Source: a virus. Taken from it: DNA of 22,710 nt. The position numbers and the translations under genes were made by a program. Positions 6,027-13,612 of this stretch are shown here, in pieces (position 1 is the stretch's first letter; the number at the start of each line of letters is the position of its first letter). The stretch spans positions 1 to 22,710 of the IMG/VR virus record IMGVR_UViG_3300035187_000080. The stretch is one strand, 5' to 3'. The notes under the pieces are model-generated. The model was not told the DNA's origin, did no database searches, and worked only from the letters and a program-made list of their open reading frames with translations.

Positions 6027-6836
6027 ATGGCAGTAACTAATTTTTCCCCACTTCTTGGTTTGGCGTTACCCACAACGGGGGACTTGTCTGGTACTTGGGG
6101 TACTGTTGTTAACGTCTCAATTACTGATCTAATTGACTCTGCTATTGCGGGCACAACCACTCTTAGTACAGACGCTAACGTTACTTTGAGCACCACTAAC
6201 GGCGCGGCTAATCAATCCCGTGAAGCTATTCTTTTGTGTACTGGTGCGCGTACTAGCATTAAAACCATTACAGCCCCAGCGCAGTCTAAGACATACATTA
6301 TTATTAACGCTACCACTGGCGGGTACGCAGTCAAGATTGTAGGTTCTGGCCCAACTACGCCGGGCGTGACTGTTCCTAATGGCGAGAAAGCGTTAGTCGC
6401 TTGGAATGGTTCCGATTTTGTGCAGGTTGCGTCTAGCGTTATTGATCTTACTTCAGAGGTCACGGGTATATTGCCTGTTGCTAATGGTGGCACTGGCCAA
6501 ACCTCATATACAGATGGCCAATTGTTAATTGGAAATTCTTCTGGGAATACGTTAACAAAAGCCACGCTAACTCAAGGTTCTGGGGTTACTATTACCAACA
6601 GCGCGGGCGGTATTACAATTGCCGCTACGGGTTCTGGTGGAACAGTTACATCAGTCACTGCGTCATTACCTATATCATCCAGTGGTGGAACAACTCCTAA
6701 TCTTAGTTTCCTCGCTCCCGGAACTGCGGGTAATGTACTAACTTCAACCGGAACCTCGTGGGCATCTTCCACCCCTGCGGCCAGTGGTATTACCGCTGGC
6801 AAGTCCATCGCTTTTGATTTAATATTCTCTATCTGA
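6027..6836 (+). CDS. Tail fibre protein with LPVANGGTG motif
   Basis: A 269-residue protein with AAGGA 10 bases before the ATG. The N-terminal part (about 1-135) starts MAVTNFSPLLGLALPTTGDL and includes SGTWGTVVN, ILLCTGA and VPNGEKALVAWNGSDFVQV, a pattern common to phage fibre and structural proteins. Then comes EVTGILPVANGGTGQTSYTD, with QLLIGNSSGNTLTKATLTQG, SGVTITNSAGGITIAA and AGNVLTSTGTSW, the low-complexity triple-stranded fibre shaft type. The C-terminus ends IAFDLIFSI, like many short fibre tips. It is probably a homotrimeric fibre on the virion. There is no chaperone domain or receptor domain that I can identify. Confidence 0.78.
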   Translation: MAVTNFSPLLGLALPTTGDLSGTWGTVVNVSITDLIDSAIAGTTTLSTDANVTLSTTNGAANQSREAILLCTGARTSIKTITAPAQSKTYIIINATTGGYAVKIVGSGPTTPGVTVPNGEKALVAWNGSDFVQVASSVIDLTSEVTGILPVANGGTGQTSYTDGQLLIGNSSGNTLTKATLTQGSGVTITNSAGGITIAATGSGGTVTSVTASLPISSSGGTTPNLSFLAPGTAGNVLTSTGTSWASSTPAASGITAGKSIAFDLIFSI

Positions 6837-6846
6837 AGGAACTATC

Positions 6847-7233
6847 ATGGCAAATCCCAACATAGTAAACGTAGCCGCCATTTACGGTAATACGTCTACA
6901 AACTTAATTTCATCTACAGCCGACCCGTTTGCAACTGCACTGGTTAATAACGCAGCCTCTAGCGGCAAGGTCTATAAGATCAACTCAATTGTTGTAGCCA
7001 ACGTAGACGGTACTTCTGCGGCTGACATTACGATCAAAATCTTTTCTCAAGACGATCTTGGCGGCACAGGAACAGCGATTGTTTCTACCATTTCTGTGCC
7101 TGCTGACGCCACACTGATTGTGACCGACAAGACCACATCGTTCTACCTGCTGGAAGACAAGTCTATTGGTGCTACGGCAAGTGTAGCCAACGATCTGGTT
7201 GTTACTTGCTCGTGGGAAGAGATCAACGCATAA
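6847..7233 (+). CDS. Small beta-rich virion protein
   Basis: A 128-residue protein with GAAGGA at 6835-6840 before the ATG at 6847. It starts MANPNIVNVAAIYGNTSTNL and has ALVNNAASSGKVYKINSIVV, then DITIKIFSQDDLG, VSVPADATL-like strands and a C-terminal LVVTCSWEEINA. The alternating hydrophobic pattern suggests a beta sandwich. I recognise the family from fibre regions of other phages as a structural protein of unknown position. It immediately precedes the kelch-like repeat proteins, so it may link them to the particle, which is inference. Confidence 0.7.
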   Translation: MANPNIVNVAAIYGNTSTNLISSTADPFATALVNNAASSGKVYKINSIVVANVDGTSAADITIKIFSQDDLGGTGTAIVSTISVPADATLIVTDKTTSFYLLEDKSIGATASVANDLVVTCSWEEINA

Positions 7234-7244
7234 AGGGGGGCATC

Positions 7245-8447
7245 ATGCCACTACGTCCTCCTGCTGGGTTTATCTCAGCCTTTTATGATCCGCTGAACAA
7301 CCCTAATGCGCCGACCATCGGGACGGCTACGGGTGGTGATGCTTCTGCGTCTGTGGCTTTTACTGCCCCTGCCAACGTGGGTGGTTCGGCCATCTCTTTG
7401 TATGGTGCTCGTTCAACGCCTGAAAACATTACCGCAACGGCAGCAGCTTCTCCTATTAGCGTCACAGGTCTGACCAACGGCACGGCTTACACGTTTGCTG
7501 TGTGGGCTATCAATACTTATGGGCCAAGTGCGTTTAGTGCGTCTAGTAACAGTGTGACGCCCGCGTTGGTGAGGGGGGTTTGGGCTGGTGGTTTTACCAA
7601 CGGGGATGTGCGTGTTAACAATATATCGTATGTAAATATAGCAAATACGGGTAACGCCACAGATTTTGGTGATTTGGTAGGAGCGTACGCTTCCATATCA
7701 GGCTGCGGCTCTACTACTCGTGGAATTTTTGCTGGTGGTGCAACTGGCTCTGACGCTGAAGTGAATGTAATTCAATACATCACTTTTGCAACTACAGGCA
7801 ATGCCACAGATTTTGGCGACATGGCTATTGTGAGAGAAACTCTAGGATGTTGTAATTCATCCACTAGAGGGTTAATTGGTGGGGGCGCGGATAATGGAAA
7901 TAACACAAATGTAATTGAGTACATCACTATTGCTTCTGCTGGAAATGCAACAGATTTTGGTGATTTAGCTAATGCAACAAGACAATTAGGCTCTTGTTCC
8001 TCTCCAACCAGAGGTATTTGGGCTGGTGGGCGAGTTAGTACAAATACAAGCGCCATAGTGTATGTAACAATTGCCTCTGAGGGTAACTCATCAAGTTTTG
8101 GTGATTTGTCTAGTGCTGCCAGAAACATTTCATCTTGTTCTTCGGCAACTCGTGGGCTGTTTGGTGCAATGCAAGAGTTGACTAACGGTACAAACGCAAT
8201 TGAGTACATTACTATTGCTTCAACTGGCAATTCCACAGATTTTGGTGATTTGACAATTGAGCGATTAAATAGGGCGGCGTGTTCATCTTCAACCAGAGGT
8301 GTTTTTGGTGGTGGTAATAGCGCGTATACCAACGTATTGGACTATGTAACAATTGCAACGACAGGTAACGCCCTTGATTTTGGCGACCTTCCAATAGAAG
8401 AAGGTGTCTTAGCCGCTTGCTCATCGTCTAACGGAGGAGTTCAATAA
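7245..8447 (+). CDS. Kelch/RCC1-like repeat protein A: FN3 domain plus six repeats
   Basis: A 400-residue protein. I chose the ATG at 7245, downstream of AAAGGGGGG (7232-7240). The longer frame would extend into the previous gene. Residues 1-20 (MPLRPPAGFISAFYDPL) look like a virion anchor. Residues 21-108 form a fibronectin type III domain (NAPTIGTATGGDASASVAF, ISVTGLTNGTAYTFAVWAIN, SNSVTPA). Residues 110-400 contain six repeats of about 45-50 residues: RG(V/I/L)(F/W)(A/G)GG, loop, YITIASxGNATDFGDL, loop, CSSST. Each repeat fits a four-strand propeller blade, so a six-bladed propeller is predicted. The fifth copy (RGLFGAMQELTNG) has lost the GGG. It ends CSSSNGGVQ. It is a likely adsorption or receptor-binding protein, with the repeat count seen and the fold and role inferred. 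Confidence 0.75.
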   Translation: MPLRPPAGFISAFYDPLNNPNAPTIGTATGGDASASVAFTAPANVGGSAISLYGARSTPENITATAAASPISVTGLTNGTAYTFAVWAINTYGPSAFSASSNSVTPALVRGVWAGGFTNGDVRVNNISYVNIANTGNATDFGDLVGAYASISGCGSTTRGIFAGGATGSDAEVNVIQYITFATTGNATDFGDMAIVRETLGCCNSSTRGLIGGGADNGNNTNVIEYITIASAGNATDFGDLANATRQLGSCSSPTRGIWAGGRVSTNTSAIVYVTIASEGNSSSFGDLSSAARNISSCSSATRGLFGAMQELTNGTNAIEYITIASTGNSTDFGDLTIERLNRAACSSSTRGVFGGGNSAYTNVLDYVTIATTGNALDFGDLPIEEGVLAACSSSNGGVQ

Positions 8448-11400
8448 TGCCAAGTTATTCAGGTGTATGGACACTCACTGCTCAGTACCAAGCCATTGGG
8501 GGTCAGAACTGGCCTATGGCTCCCGGCGCTCCTACAAGCGTTTCTGCCACGGCGGGTGATGCTCAAGCCACGGTAACCTTTGTTGCCCCCACATTTGTAG
8601 GTATTCCACCGCCAATCACTGGGTACTTGGCAACTTCAATTCCCGGCGGGCTTACCGCCACTGGCGCGTCGTCTCCATTGACGGTAACAGGCTTGAGTAA
8701 CGGAACGGCCTATACGTTTGCTGTGCAGGCTACCAATGCGGTTGGCTACGGCCCTGCTGGGACAAGTGGTAGTGTGACACCTGCGGCTCCAGATCGCGGA
8801 TTATTTGGTGGTGGCTCTAGCAATGTAATTGACTATGTAGCAATCTCGACATTAGGAAACGCTACCGATTTTGGTGACTTAACAAACAGCCCCGCCCAAA
8901 CAAGCGCCCTTGCGAATTCCGTTAGAGGCATTTGGTCGGGCGGAGCAAGCACCAACGTAATTCAGTACATTACGATTGCCACAACTGGCAATGCGGCGGA
9001 TTTTGGCGACCTTCTTGCCCCAACTTTTGCGCTTGCAGGGCTTGCAAACAGTACGCGTGGTGTGATTGGAGGCGGGTTTAATAATACTACTAGTTCTGCT
9101 ACCAATGTTATTCAATATGTAACCATAGCTACCACTGGAGATGCTATTGATTTTGGAGATTTAAATAAGCAAAGAAGGGGTGTAGCTTCTGCAAGCTCAA
9201 GTACAAGAGGCTTGTTTGCAGGTGGTGTAGATACTGATTTTAATGGTTCAAATACTATTGATTATGTAACAATTGCTTCAACCGGAAATGCAACAAATTT
9301 TGGTCAGTTAACAATAACAATATATTTATTTGCTGGTTGCTCTTCATCTACAAGAGCGGTTTTTGGTGGGGGCTCTTTAACCACCACTGGGGCTACGCAA
9401 AATGTTATTCAATATGTAACAATTGCTTCAACCGGTAACGCCACGGATTTTGGTGATCTTTTAAACACCAATACAGAAGCTATTGCTGCTTGTTCAAATG
9501 CAACTCGCGGCCTTTTTGCGGGCGGAGCAGACGGGCCAGCAACAAATGTAATTCAATACATTACCATTGCATCTACGGGTAATTCTATTGATTTTGGTGA
9601 TTTAACTACTGCAAGGTCAACTCTAGCTGGTTGTTCTGATTGCGGCGGAGGGCTTCAATAATGGCAATCTCTTCATGGAACGCAGGGATCATCAGACCCG
9701 TAGCCGTTGCTCCTGCTGGGCCGTTTCAAGACGGAGCGGCTCCCGGTGTATGGACACTTGACCAAGCAACATTTTGGATTCAGCAAGGGCTGTGGCCGAT
9801 TGCGGGTAACGCTGCGCCTATTGGTTTGTTTGGGGGTGGAACAACAGGATCGTTTACTAACGTAATTGACAAAATTATTATTGGCACATCCGGTAATGCC
9901 GTTGATTTTGGTGACTTAATTGCGAATACCGCCTTTTTAGCATCGTTTTCGTCAAGCACTCGCGGTGTATTTTCTGGCGGATATTCTGGGCCAACAAATG
10001 TAATTGCCTATGTCACATTTACCTCATCTGGTAACGCCGTTGATTTTGGTGATTTATTTGAGGCCGTTGGAGAAACGTGCGGTTTTTCTAATGCAATCAG
10101 AGGCGTTGTTAGCGGTGGACAAGATGTTTCTGCAAGAACGAATATAGTTCAATACGTAACCATTGCATCCACAGGCAATGCCACAGACTTTGGTGATCTA
10201 ACTGTTGCTCGTTCAGGCCCCGGCGCATGCGCTTCGTCTACTAGAGGTATTACTGCGGGCGGATATAATGCAGCCCTTGGCCGATTGAATGTTATCGATT
10301 ACGTAACCATAGCTTCTACCGGCAACGCAACTGATTTTGGAGATTTGACCTTTGCAAGAGAGGCGCTTGCGGGAAGTTCTTCTGAGACTCGCGGGTTGTT
10401 TGGAGGCGGACTAAGCACTGGGCCAACTACGTATTACAACGTCATTGATTACGTTACGATTGCCTCAGCAGGAAACGCTACAGACTTTGGTGACATGACG
10501 GTGGCTGTTCAGGGGTTGGCCGCTTGCTCCTCTTCAACCCTCGGGGTTTTTGGCGGCGGCTCAGATATTGGTAGTACACAATCAAATGTTATTAATTACG
10601 TCACCATTGCTTCCACAGGCAATGCAACGGATTTTGGAGACTTAACTGTGGCCCGTAGTGGCCTTGCAGGTTGCTCCTCTGCCGCCGCCGCTGTCCAACC
10701 CACGCCGACAAGTGCTGCGATGGCTTTGTTTGGGGGTGGGTATAACGGGAGTAGTAAGCAAACGGCAATTCAATACGTAAACATTGCCACAACAGGTAAT
10801 GCCATGATGTTTGGCGATTTGACTGTTGGGAATTATGAGCAAGGATCGTGTTCGTCTTTAACTCGCGGTTTGTGGGCAGGTGGGGAACCATCGTCCAGTA
10901 CAAACGTAATTGAATACATTGAATTTTCTTCTTTTGGAAAATGCTCTGATTTTGGTGATCTAACAGCGGCAACTTATAATTTGGCTGGGTGCTCTTCTTC
11001 AACTAGGGGCTTATTTGGAGGCGGCCAAAGCCCGTCGGCTACCAACGTAATCTCGTATGTAACGATTGCATCGACAGGCAATGCAACAGATTTTGGGGAT
11101 ACCATTGAAGCTAGATATTACATAGCAGCATGTGCTTCTCCGACGCGAGGGGTATTTGGTGGGGGTCGAAATACAACTCCAGCAGCCTCCAACGTAATTG
11201 ATTACGTCACTATTGCATCCACAGGTAACGCCACCGACTTTGGTGATCTAACTGCGGCAACACAAAATCTGGCCTCGTGCTCTTCCAGTACTCGCGGGCT
11301 ATTTGGTGGGGGCAGTACGGGGAGTTTAACTAACACAATTTCTTACATTACCATAGCATCTGCTGGTAACGCTACAGATTTTGGGGACTTGACTCAAGCT

Positions 11401-11586
11401 AGGTATGAATTGATGTCCACCTCATCCAATATTACGGGCCTGTTTGCAGGCGGAAGTCCTGCGCCGGGGTATTCAAATGTCATCGACTACGTAACAATTG
11501 CTTCTACAGGCAATGCCACTGATTTTGGTGATTTAATTCCAGCGGTTACCGTGGGGTCGGGTTGTTCTAACAACCACGGTGGTTTA
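7572..11586 (+). repeat. Coding array of 24 kelch-like repeats in four sets of six
   Basis: Twenty-four repeats of about 130-155 bases each encode the blades of proteins A, B and C. The core YVTIASTGNATDFGDL is nearly constant. The arrays are interrupted only by N-terminal parts of B (about 8448-8794) and C (about 9661-9822) and by a 40-base linker at about 10680-10720. The DNA of the cores is similar enough (attgcttcaacaggtaacgc-like) to support homologous recombination between genes and with other phages. Confidence 0.75.
8447..9661 (+). CDS. Kelch/RCC1-like repeat protein B: FN3 domain plus six repeats
   Basis: A 404-residue protein whose ATG shares a base with the stop of protein A (TAATG). 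The N-terminus has GVWTLTAQYQAIGGQNWPMA (residues 6-25), a motif also present in protein C. Residues 28-115 form a fibronectin type III domain (SVSATAGDAQATVTF, LTVTGLSNGTAYTFAVQATN, GSVTPA). Residues 117-404 hold six kelch-like repeats built around NVIQYVTIASTGNATDFGDL. It ends CSDCGGGLQ, equivalent to the end of protein A. The loops after the GG(G) and after FGDL vary most. It is a paralogue of A with the same domain order, so tandem gene duplication is clear. Predicted surface-exposed virion protein. Confidence 0.75.
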   Translation: MPSYSGVWTLTAQYQAIGGQNWPMAPGAPTSVSATAGDAQATVTFVAPTFVGIPPPITGYLATSIPGGLTATGASSPLTVTGLSNGTAYTFAVQATNAVGYGPAGTSGSVTPAAPDRGLFGGGSSNVIDYVAISTLGNATDFGDLTNSPAQTSALANSVRGIWSGGASTNVIQYITIATTGNAADFGDLLAPTFALAGLANSTRGVIGGGFNNTTSSATNVIQYVTIATTGDAIDFGDLNKQRRGVASASSSTRGLFAGGVDTDFNGSNTIDYVTIASTGNATNFGQLTITIYLFAGCSSSTRAVFGGGSLTTTGATQNVIQYVTIASTGNATDFGDLLNTNTEAIAACSNATRGLFAGGADGPATNVIQYITIASTGNSIDFGDLTTARSTLAGCSDCGGGLQ

Positions 11587-11589
11587 TGA
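9661..11589 (+). CDS. Kelch/RCC1-like repeat protein C: twelve repeats (two six-repeat units fused)
   Basis: A 642-residue protein. The ATG at 9661 shares a base with the stop of B. It has no FN3 domain. Residues 1-54 carry GVWTLDQATFWIQQGLWPIA (30 or so to 49), related to the N-terminus of B. Twelve repeats follow from residue 55. After repeat six the sequence reads CSSAAAAVQPTPTSAAM (about 338-354), where A and B end in CSSSNGGVQ and CSDCGGGLQ. Repeats seven to twelve then start with ALFGGGYNG and end CSNNHGGL. This reads as two six-bladed units joined by read-through of an old gene end. The in-frame ATG at 10720 has no good RBS, so one long protein is expected. Predicted adsorption protein with two propellers. 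Confidence 0.75.
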   Translation: MAISSWNAGIIRPVAVAPAGPFQDGAAPGVWTLDQATFWIQQGLWPIAGNAAPIGLFGGGTTGSFTNVIDKIIIGTSGNAVDFGDLIANTAFLASFSSSTRGVFSGGYSGPTNVIAYVTFTSSGNAVDFGDLFEAVGETCGFSNAIRGVVSGGQDVSARTNIVQYVTIASTGNATDFGDLTVARSGPGACASSTRGITAGGYNAALGRLNVIDYVTIASTGNATDFGDLTFAREALAGSSSETRGLFGGGLSTGPTTYYNVIDYVTIASAGNATDFGDMTVAVQGLAACSSSTLGVFGGGSDIGSTQSNVINYVTIASTGNATDFGDLTVARSGLAGCSSAAAAVQPTPTSAAMALFGGGYNGSSKQTAIQYVNIATTGNAMMFGDLTVGNYEQGSCSSLTRGLWAGGEPSSSTNVIEYIEFSSFGKCSDFGDLTAATYNLAGCSSSTRGLFGGGQSPSATNVISYVTIASTGNATDFGDTIEARYYIAACASPTRGVFGGGRNTTPAASNVIDYVTIASTGNATDFGDLTAATQNLASCSSSTRGLFGGGSTGSLTNTISYITIASAGNATDFGDLTQARYELMSTSSNITGLFAGGSPAPGYSNVIDYVTIASTGNATDFGDLIPAVTVGSGCSNNHGGL

Positions 11590-11606
11590 TGGAATCCCCC
11601 ACAAAC

Positions 11607-11620
11607 AGGAGAACCCTTTG
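11607..11620 (+). promoter_or_regulatory. RBS deciding a TTG start
   Basis: AGGAG at 11607-11611 is followed by a six-base spacer and TTG at 11618-11620. The frame remains open upstream to a GTG at 11579 inside the preceding gene, but that has no Shine-Dalgarno sequence. The AGGAG-TTG pair also sets the gap between the two genes, so it is the better start. Confidence 0.6.
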
Positions 11621-12463
11621 AGCAATGAACTGATCCTTGGCAATATGAACACTGCGCTGGTCGTAACAAAACCAGAGTACAACTTGATGTTGAAAAACAT
11701 CCAAGATAGGATGCCTGCCGTCACACGCGACACCAGCAACTTCCATAAGTCTCATAGCCAATTCATGTCGGTGACGCTGGATGTAACAGCCATCACCCCA
11801 ATCCGTTCTATTAAGCACACCCTTGCCGAAATTGACCGCACCAAGTCAGCCCTGCAAGAAGCCTATATTGGCCTGCGTAAAAAGCAAAACGAGTTGAAAA
11901 AGAAAGAGCGCGATTTGGAAGCCTCAACCGATCCACTGGATCGTGAATTGCTTGAGATTGAAATCTTGGAACTCAACAGCCACCTTGAGGGTACTCAGAA
12001 CCATGTCAACGGCGCATTGCGCAAGATGAACTTCATGGTGAATCAGCACAAACAACTGCTGGAAGCCGTTGGCAAGAACGAAATTACCGAAGAAGACTAC
12101 GAGCAGGAAGAGTCCAAATACCACATCATGACCTGCATGAAGCAAGCCCTCAATGCGGCGCGTTCACGTAATGGCACGATTGATGAAGGCAACATGATCT
12201 ACTTGTTTGATTTGGGCATCAACGCTGCTCAAGCGCAGGCAGAAGTGTTTGCCTACCTGAACATGGAGAACCAACTGATCTCCAGCGGTACTGCGCCAAC
12301 ACACGAAATGACCGTGCGTTGGTTGGAAGCCTGTGCAGCCAAGTGGGCCAAAGACCCTGCTACCTTTGCATCCCGCCGAGGTTTTTCTGTGTTTGACCGT
12401 TCATCTTTGACCAACTCTCCTGCGCTAGAGATGGCTCCTGACCCAGAGCAGAAGGCCGCATAA
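11618..12463 (+). CDS. Coiled-coil protein, conserved phage hypothetical
   Basis: A 281-residue protein from the TTG start. It begins MSNELILGNMNTALVVTKPE, and residues 20-60 (YNLMLKNIQDRMPAVTRDTS) look globular. Residues about 64-150 form a strongly heptad-patterned, charged coiled coil (LAEIDRTKSALQEAYIGLRK, then KKKERDLEAS and LLEIEILELNSHLEG). The C-terminal third has KYHIMTCMKQALNAARSRNG, then GNMIYLFDLGINAAQAQAEV and MTVRWLEACAAKWAKDP. I recognise this as a conserved phage protein, but I know no assigned function. Its codon usage and overlap with the following glycosyltransferase gene (TAATG) place it in the same unit. It could be a scaffold or a long virion spacer. Confidence 0.75.
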   Translation: MSNELILGNMNTALVVTKPEYNLMLKNIQDRMPAVTRDTSNFHKSHSQFMSVTLDVTAITPIRSIKHTLAEIDRTKSALQEAYIGLRKKQNELKKKERDLEASTDPLDRELLEIEILELNSHLEGTQNHVNGALRKMNFMVNQHKQLLEAVGKNEITEEDYEQEESKYHIMTCMKQALNAARSRNGTIDEGNMIYLFDLGINAAQAQAEVFAYLNMENQLISSGTAPTHEMTVRWLEACAAKWAKDPATFASRRGFSVFDRSSLTNSPALEMAPDPEQKAA

Positions 12464-13173
12464 TGCACCTAGTCGTCGGCACACCATGTTATGGGGGGAT
12501 GATGTGTACTGAGTACACTCAGTCCCTGCTGGCGCTCAAAGAAGCGTGTTTGGTCAACAACATCAAGCTGACCTGCGTATTCCTTGGCAACGAAAGTCTG
12601 GTGCAACGTGGCAGAAATACCATAGCGCACCACTTCATGCAGATGCAGGATGCAACCCACCTGATCTTTATTGACGCTGACCAGAAGTTTGTGGCAAACG
12701 ACATTGCCCGAATGATTAAAGCTGACAAAGGTATTGTGGGTGGCCCAGTCCCCATGAAGGGGGTCAACTGGGACAGAGTGCGTCAGGGCGCTGTTCTAAA
12801 CCATCCTAACTTAGCTGCCCTCACGGGCATTTTTAATTTAAACAAGCTGGACGGTCACGAGATGATTAGCCCAGACTTGCCGTTTCAAGTAAAGCATATT
12901 GGCACAGGATTTATGTTGATCCGCCGCGATGTTTTTGAGAAACTACAGCCTCATGTGGGCTGGTATGACAACGGGGGTGTAACCATCCCCAAAGGCGAGA
13001 AAGTGTACGACTACTTCAAGGTACAGAACTACGACCACGAGCTTCTGTCTGAGGACTACAACTTCTGCCACTTGTACCGTGAGCATGGTGGAACCGTCTG
13101 GGCTGCACCTTGGTGCGAACTCGGACACTTTGGCGCATATCTTTTTAGCGGGCAGTACGCCCAAGGAGCATAA
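12463..13173 (+). CDS. Glycosyltransferase, GT-A fold (Anp1/GT2-like)
   Basis: A 236-residue protein. The first residues (MHLVVGTPCYGG) match the start of GT-A glycosyltransferases. Residues 45-60 (SLVQRGRNTIAHHF) and the IDADQ (DAD at 71-73) form the nucleotide-sugar and metal site. Residues 146-160 (IGTGFMLIRRDVFEK) and SEDYNF (196-201) followed by W...C..GH (213-222) supply the acceptor-side and second metal motifs. There is no signal peptide or membrane segment, so it is cytoplasmic and probably transfers a sugar from a nucleotide donor. Phage enzymes of this type may modify virion proteins, DNA or host surface sugars. The neighbouring virion genes make a structural-protein target plausible, as inference. 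Confidence 0.75.
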   Translation: MHLVVGTPCYGGMMCTEYTQSLLALKEACLVNNIKLTCVFLGNESLVQRGRNTIAHHFMQMQDATHLIFIDADQKFVANDIARMIKADKGIVGGPVPMKGVNWDRVRQGAVLNHPNLAALTGIFNLNKLDGHEMISPDLPFQVKHIGTGFMLIRRDVFEKLQPHVGWYDNGGVTIPKGEKVYDYFKVQNYDHELLSEDYNFCHLYREHGGTVWAAPWCELGHFGAYLFSGQYAQGA

Positions 13174-13175
13174 AA

Positions 13176-13517
13176 ATGGCACATCGCATGATGAAGTATC
13201 GTTTAGCCGCTGACGGCACAGTCCCTACATTCCTCTGCCTACACGCTGAAGGCGTTGGTGGTGTGTACGTGGTTGCTGACCCCAGCACCCCTAGCCCCCG
13301 TGATATGGTCATGGTTGGCATCTCTGAAACCGACGACATAGGGGACGCTGAAGCTATTGCAACTAAAGCTGACCTGTTGGCGTATTTGACAACAGTGGGC
13401 GCAGGTTGGACATTACCTGACCCAGCAAACCCCGGCGATCCAACAGCCACCATTCCTTTTGATCCTTCTGCCGCTGCTGACTGGGCATGGGGTCGTTTGG
13501 ATGCATTGAACGCCTGA
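13176..13517 (+). CDS. Conserved phage hypothetical protein
   Basis: A 113-residue protein with AAGGAG at 13163-13168 and the ATG at 13176. It starts MAHRMMKYRLAADGTVPTFL and has DPSTPSPRDMVMVGIS and DAEAIATKADLLAYL, then WTLPDPANPGDPTATIPFDP and AAADWAWGRLDALNA. The mixed alpha/beta, Pro-rich C-terminal half (WxxDPxxP pattern) is one I have seen in uncultivated phages beside glycosyltransferase-like genes. No function is known to me. It ends three bases before the first lysis-cassette gene and is probably co-transcribed with it. Confidence 0.7.
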   Translation: MAHRMMKYRLAADGTVPTFLCLHAEGVGGVYVVADPSTPSPRDMVMVGISETDDIGDAEAIATKADLLAYLTTVGAGWTLPDPANPGDPTATIPFDPSAAADWAWGRLDALNA

Positions 13518-13519
13518 TC

Positions 13520-13612
13520 ATGTGGGACTGGGCTGAAGCGTTTATCGTTGCGGCCTTTGTAACCATCTTCATTGTATGGGGTACATTTACCCTCGTTTGG
13601 ATTTGGGGATGA
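13520..13612 (+). CDS. Small single-TM membrane protein (30 residues)
   Basis: An ATG at 13520, two bases after the preceding stop, opens a 30-codon frame. It reads MWDWAEAFIVAAFVTIFIVW, then GTFTLVWIWG, and stops at TGA 13610-13612. The next gene starts inside that stop (ATGA). The whole central part is a single hydrophobic helix flanked by Trp residues, with an acidic N-terminal segment. The size and content fit a small membrane protein of the kind found in lysis cassettes (holin accessory or pinholin-like), but no homology is claimed. It is shorter than most gene-finders accept. Coupling on both sides is the best evidence that it is real. Confidence 0.7.
   Translation: MWDWAEAFIVAAFVTIFIVWGTFTLVWIWG

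Noticed and set aside
8245-8260. TTGACA-like -35 sequence
   Set aside because: It lies inside the propeller coding sequence (FGDLTIE), with no -10 box at the right spacing.
7772-8332. Long open frame on the - strand across the first propeller gene (and similar ones at 5702-6196 and 6212-6565)
   Set aside because: It is the mirror of a repeated coding sequence. The apparent protein repeats only reflect the + strand repeats, it has no RBS, and it lies wholly inside well-supported genes.
7572-11586. Diversity-generating retroelement acting on the propeller loops
   Set aside because: No reverse transcriptase gene or template repeat is visible in the window, and the variation includes length changes and is not limited to adenine positions.
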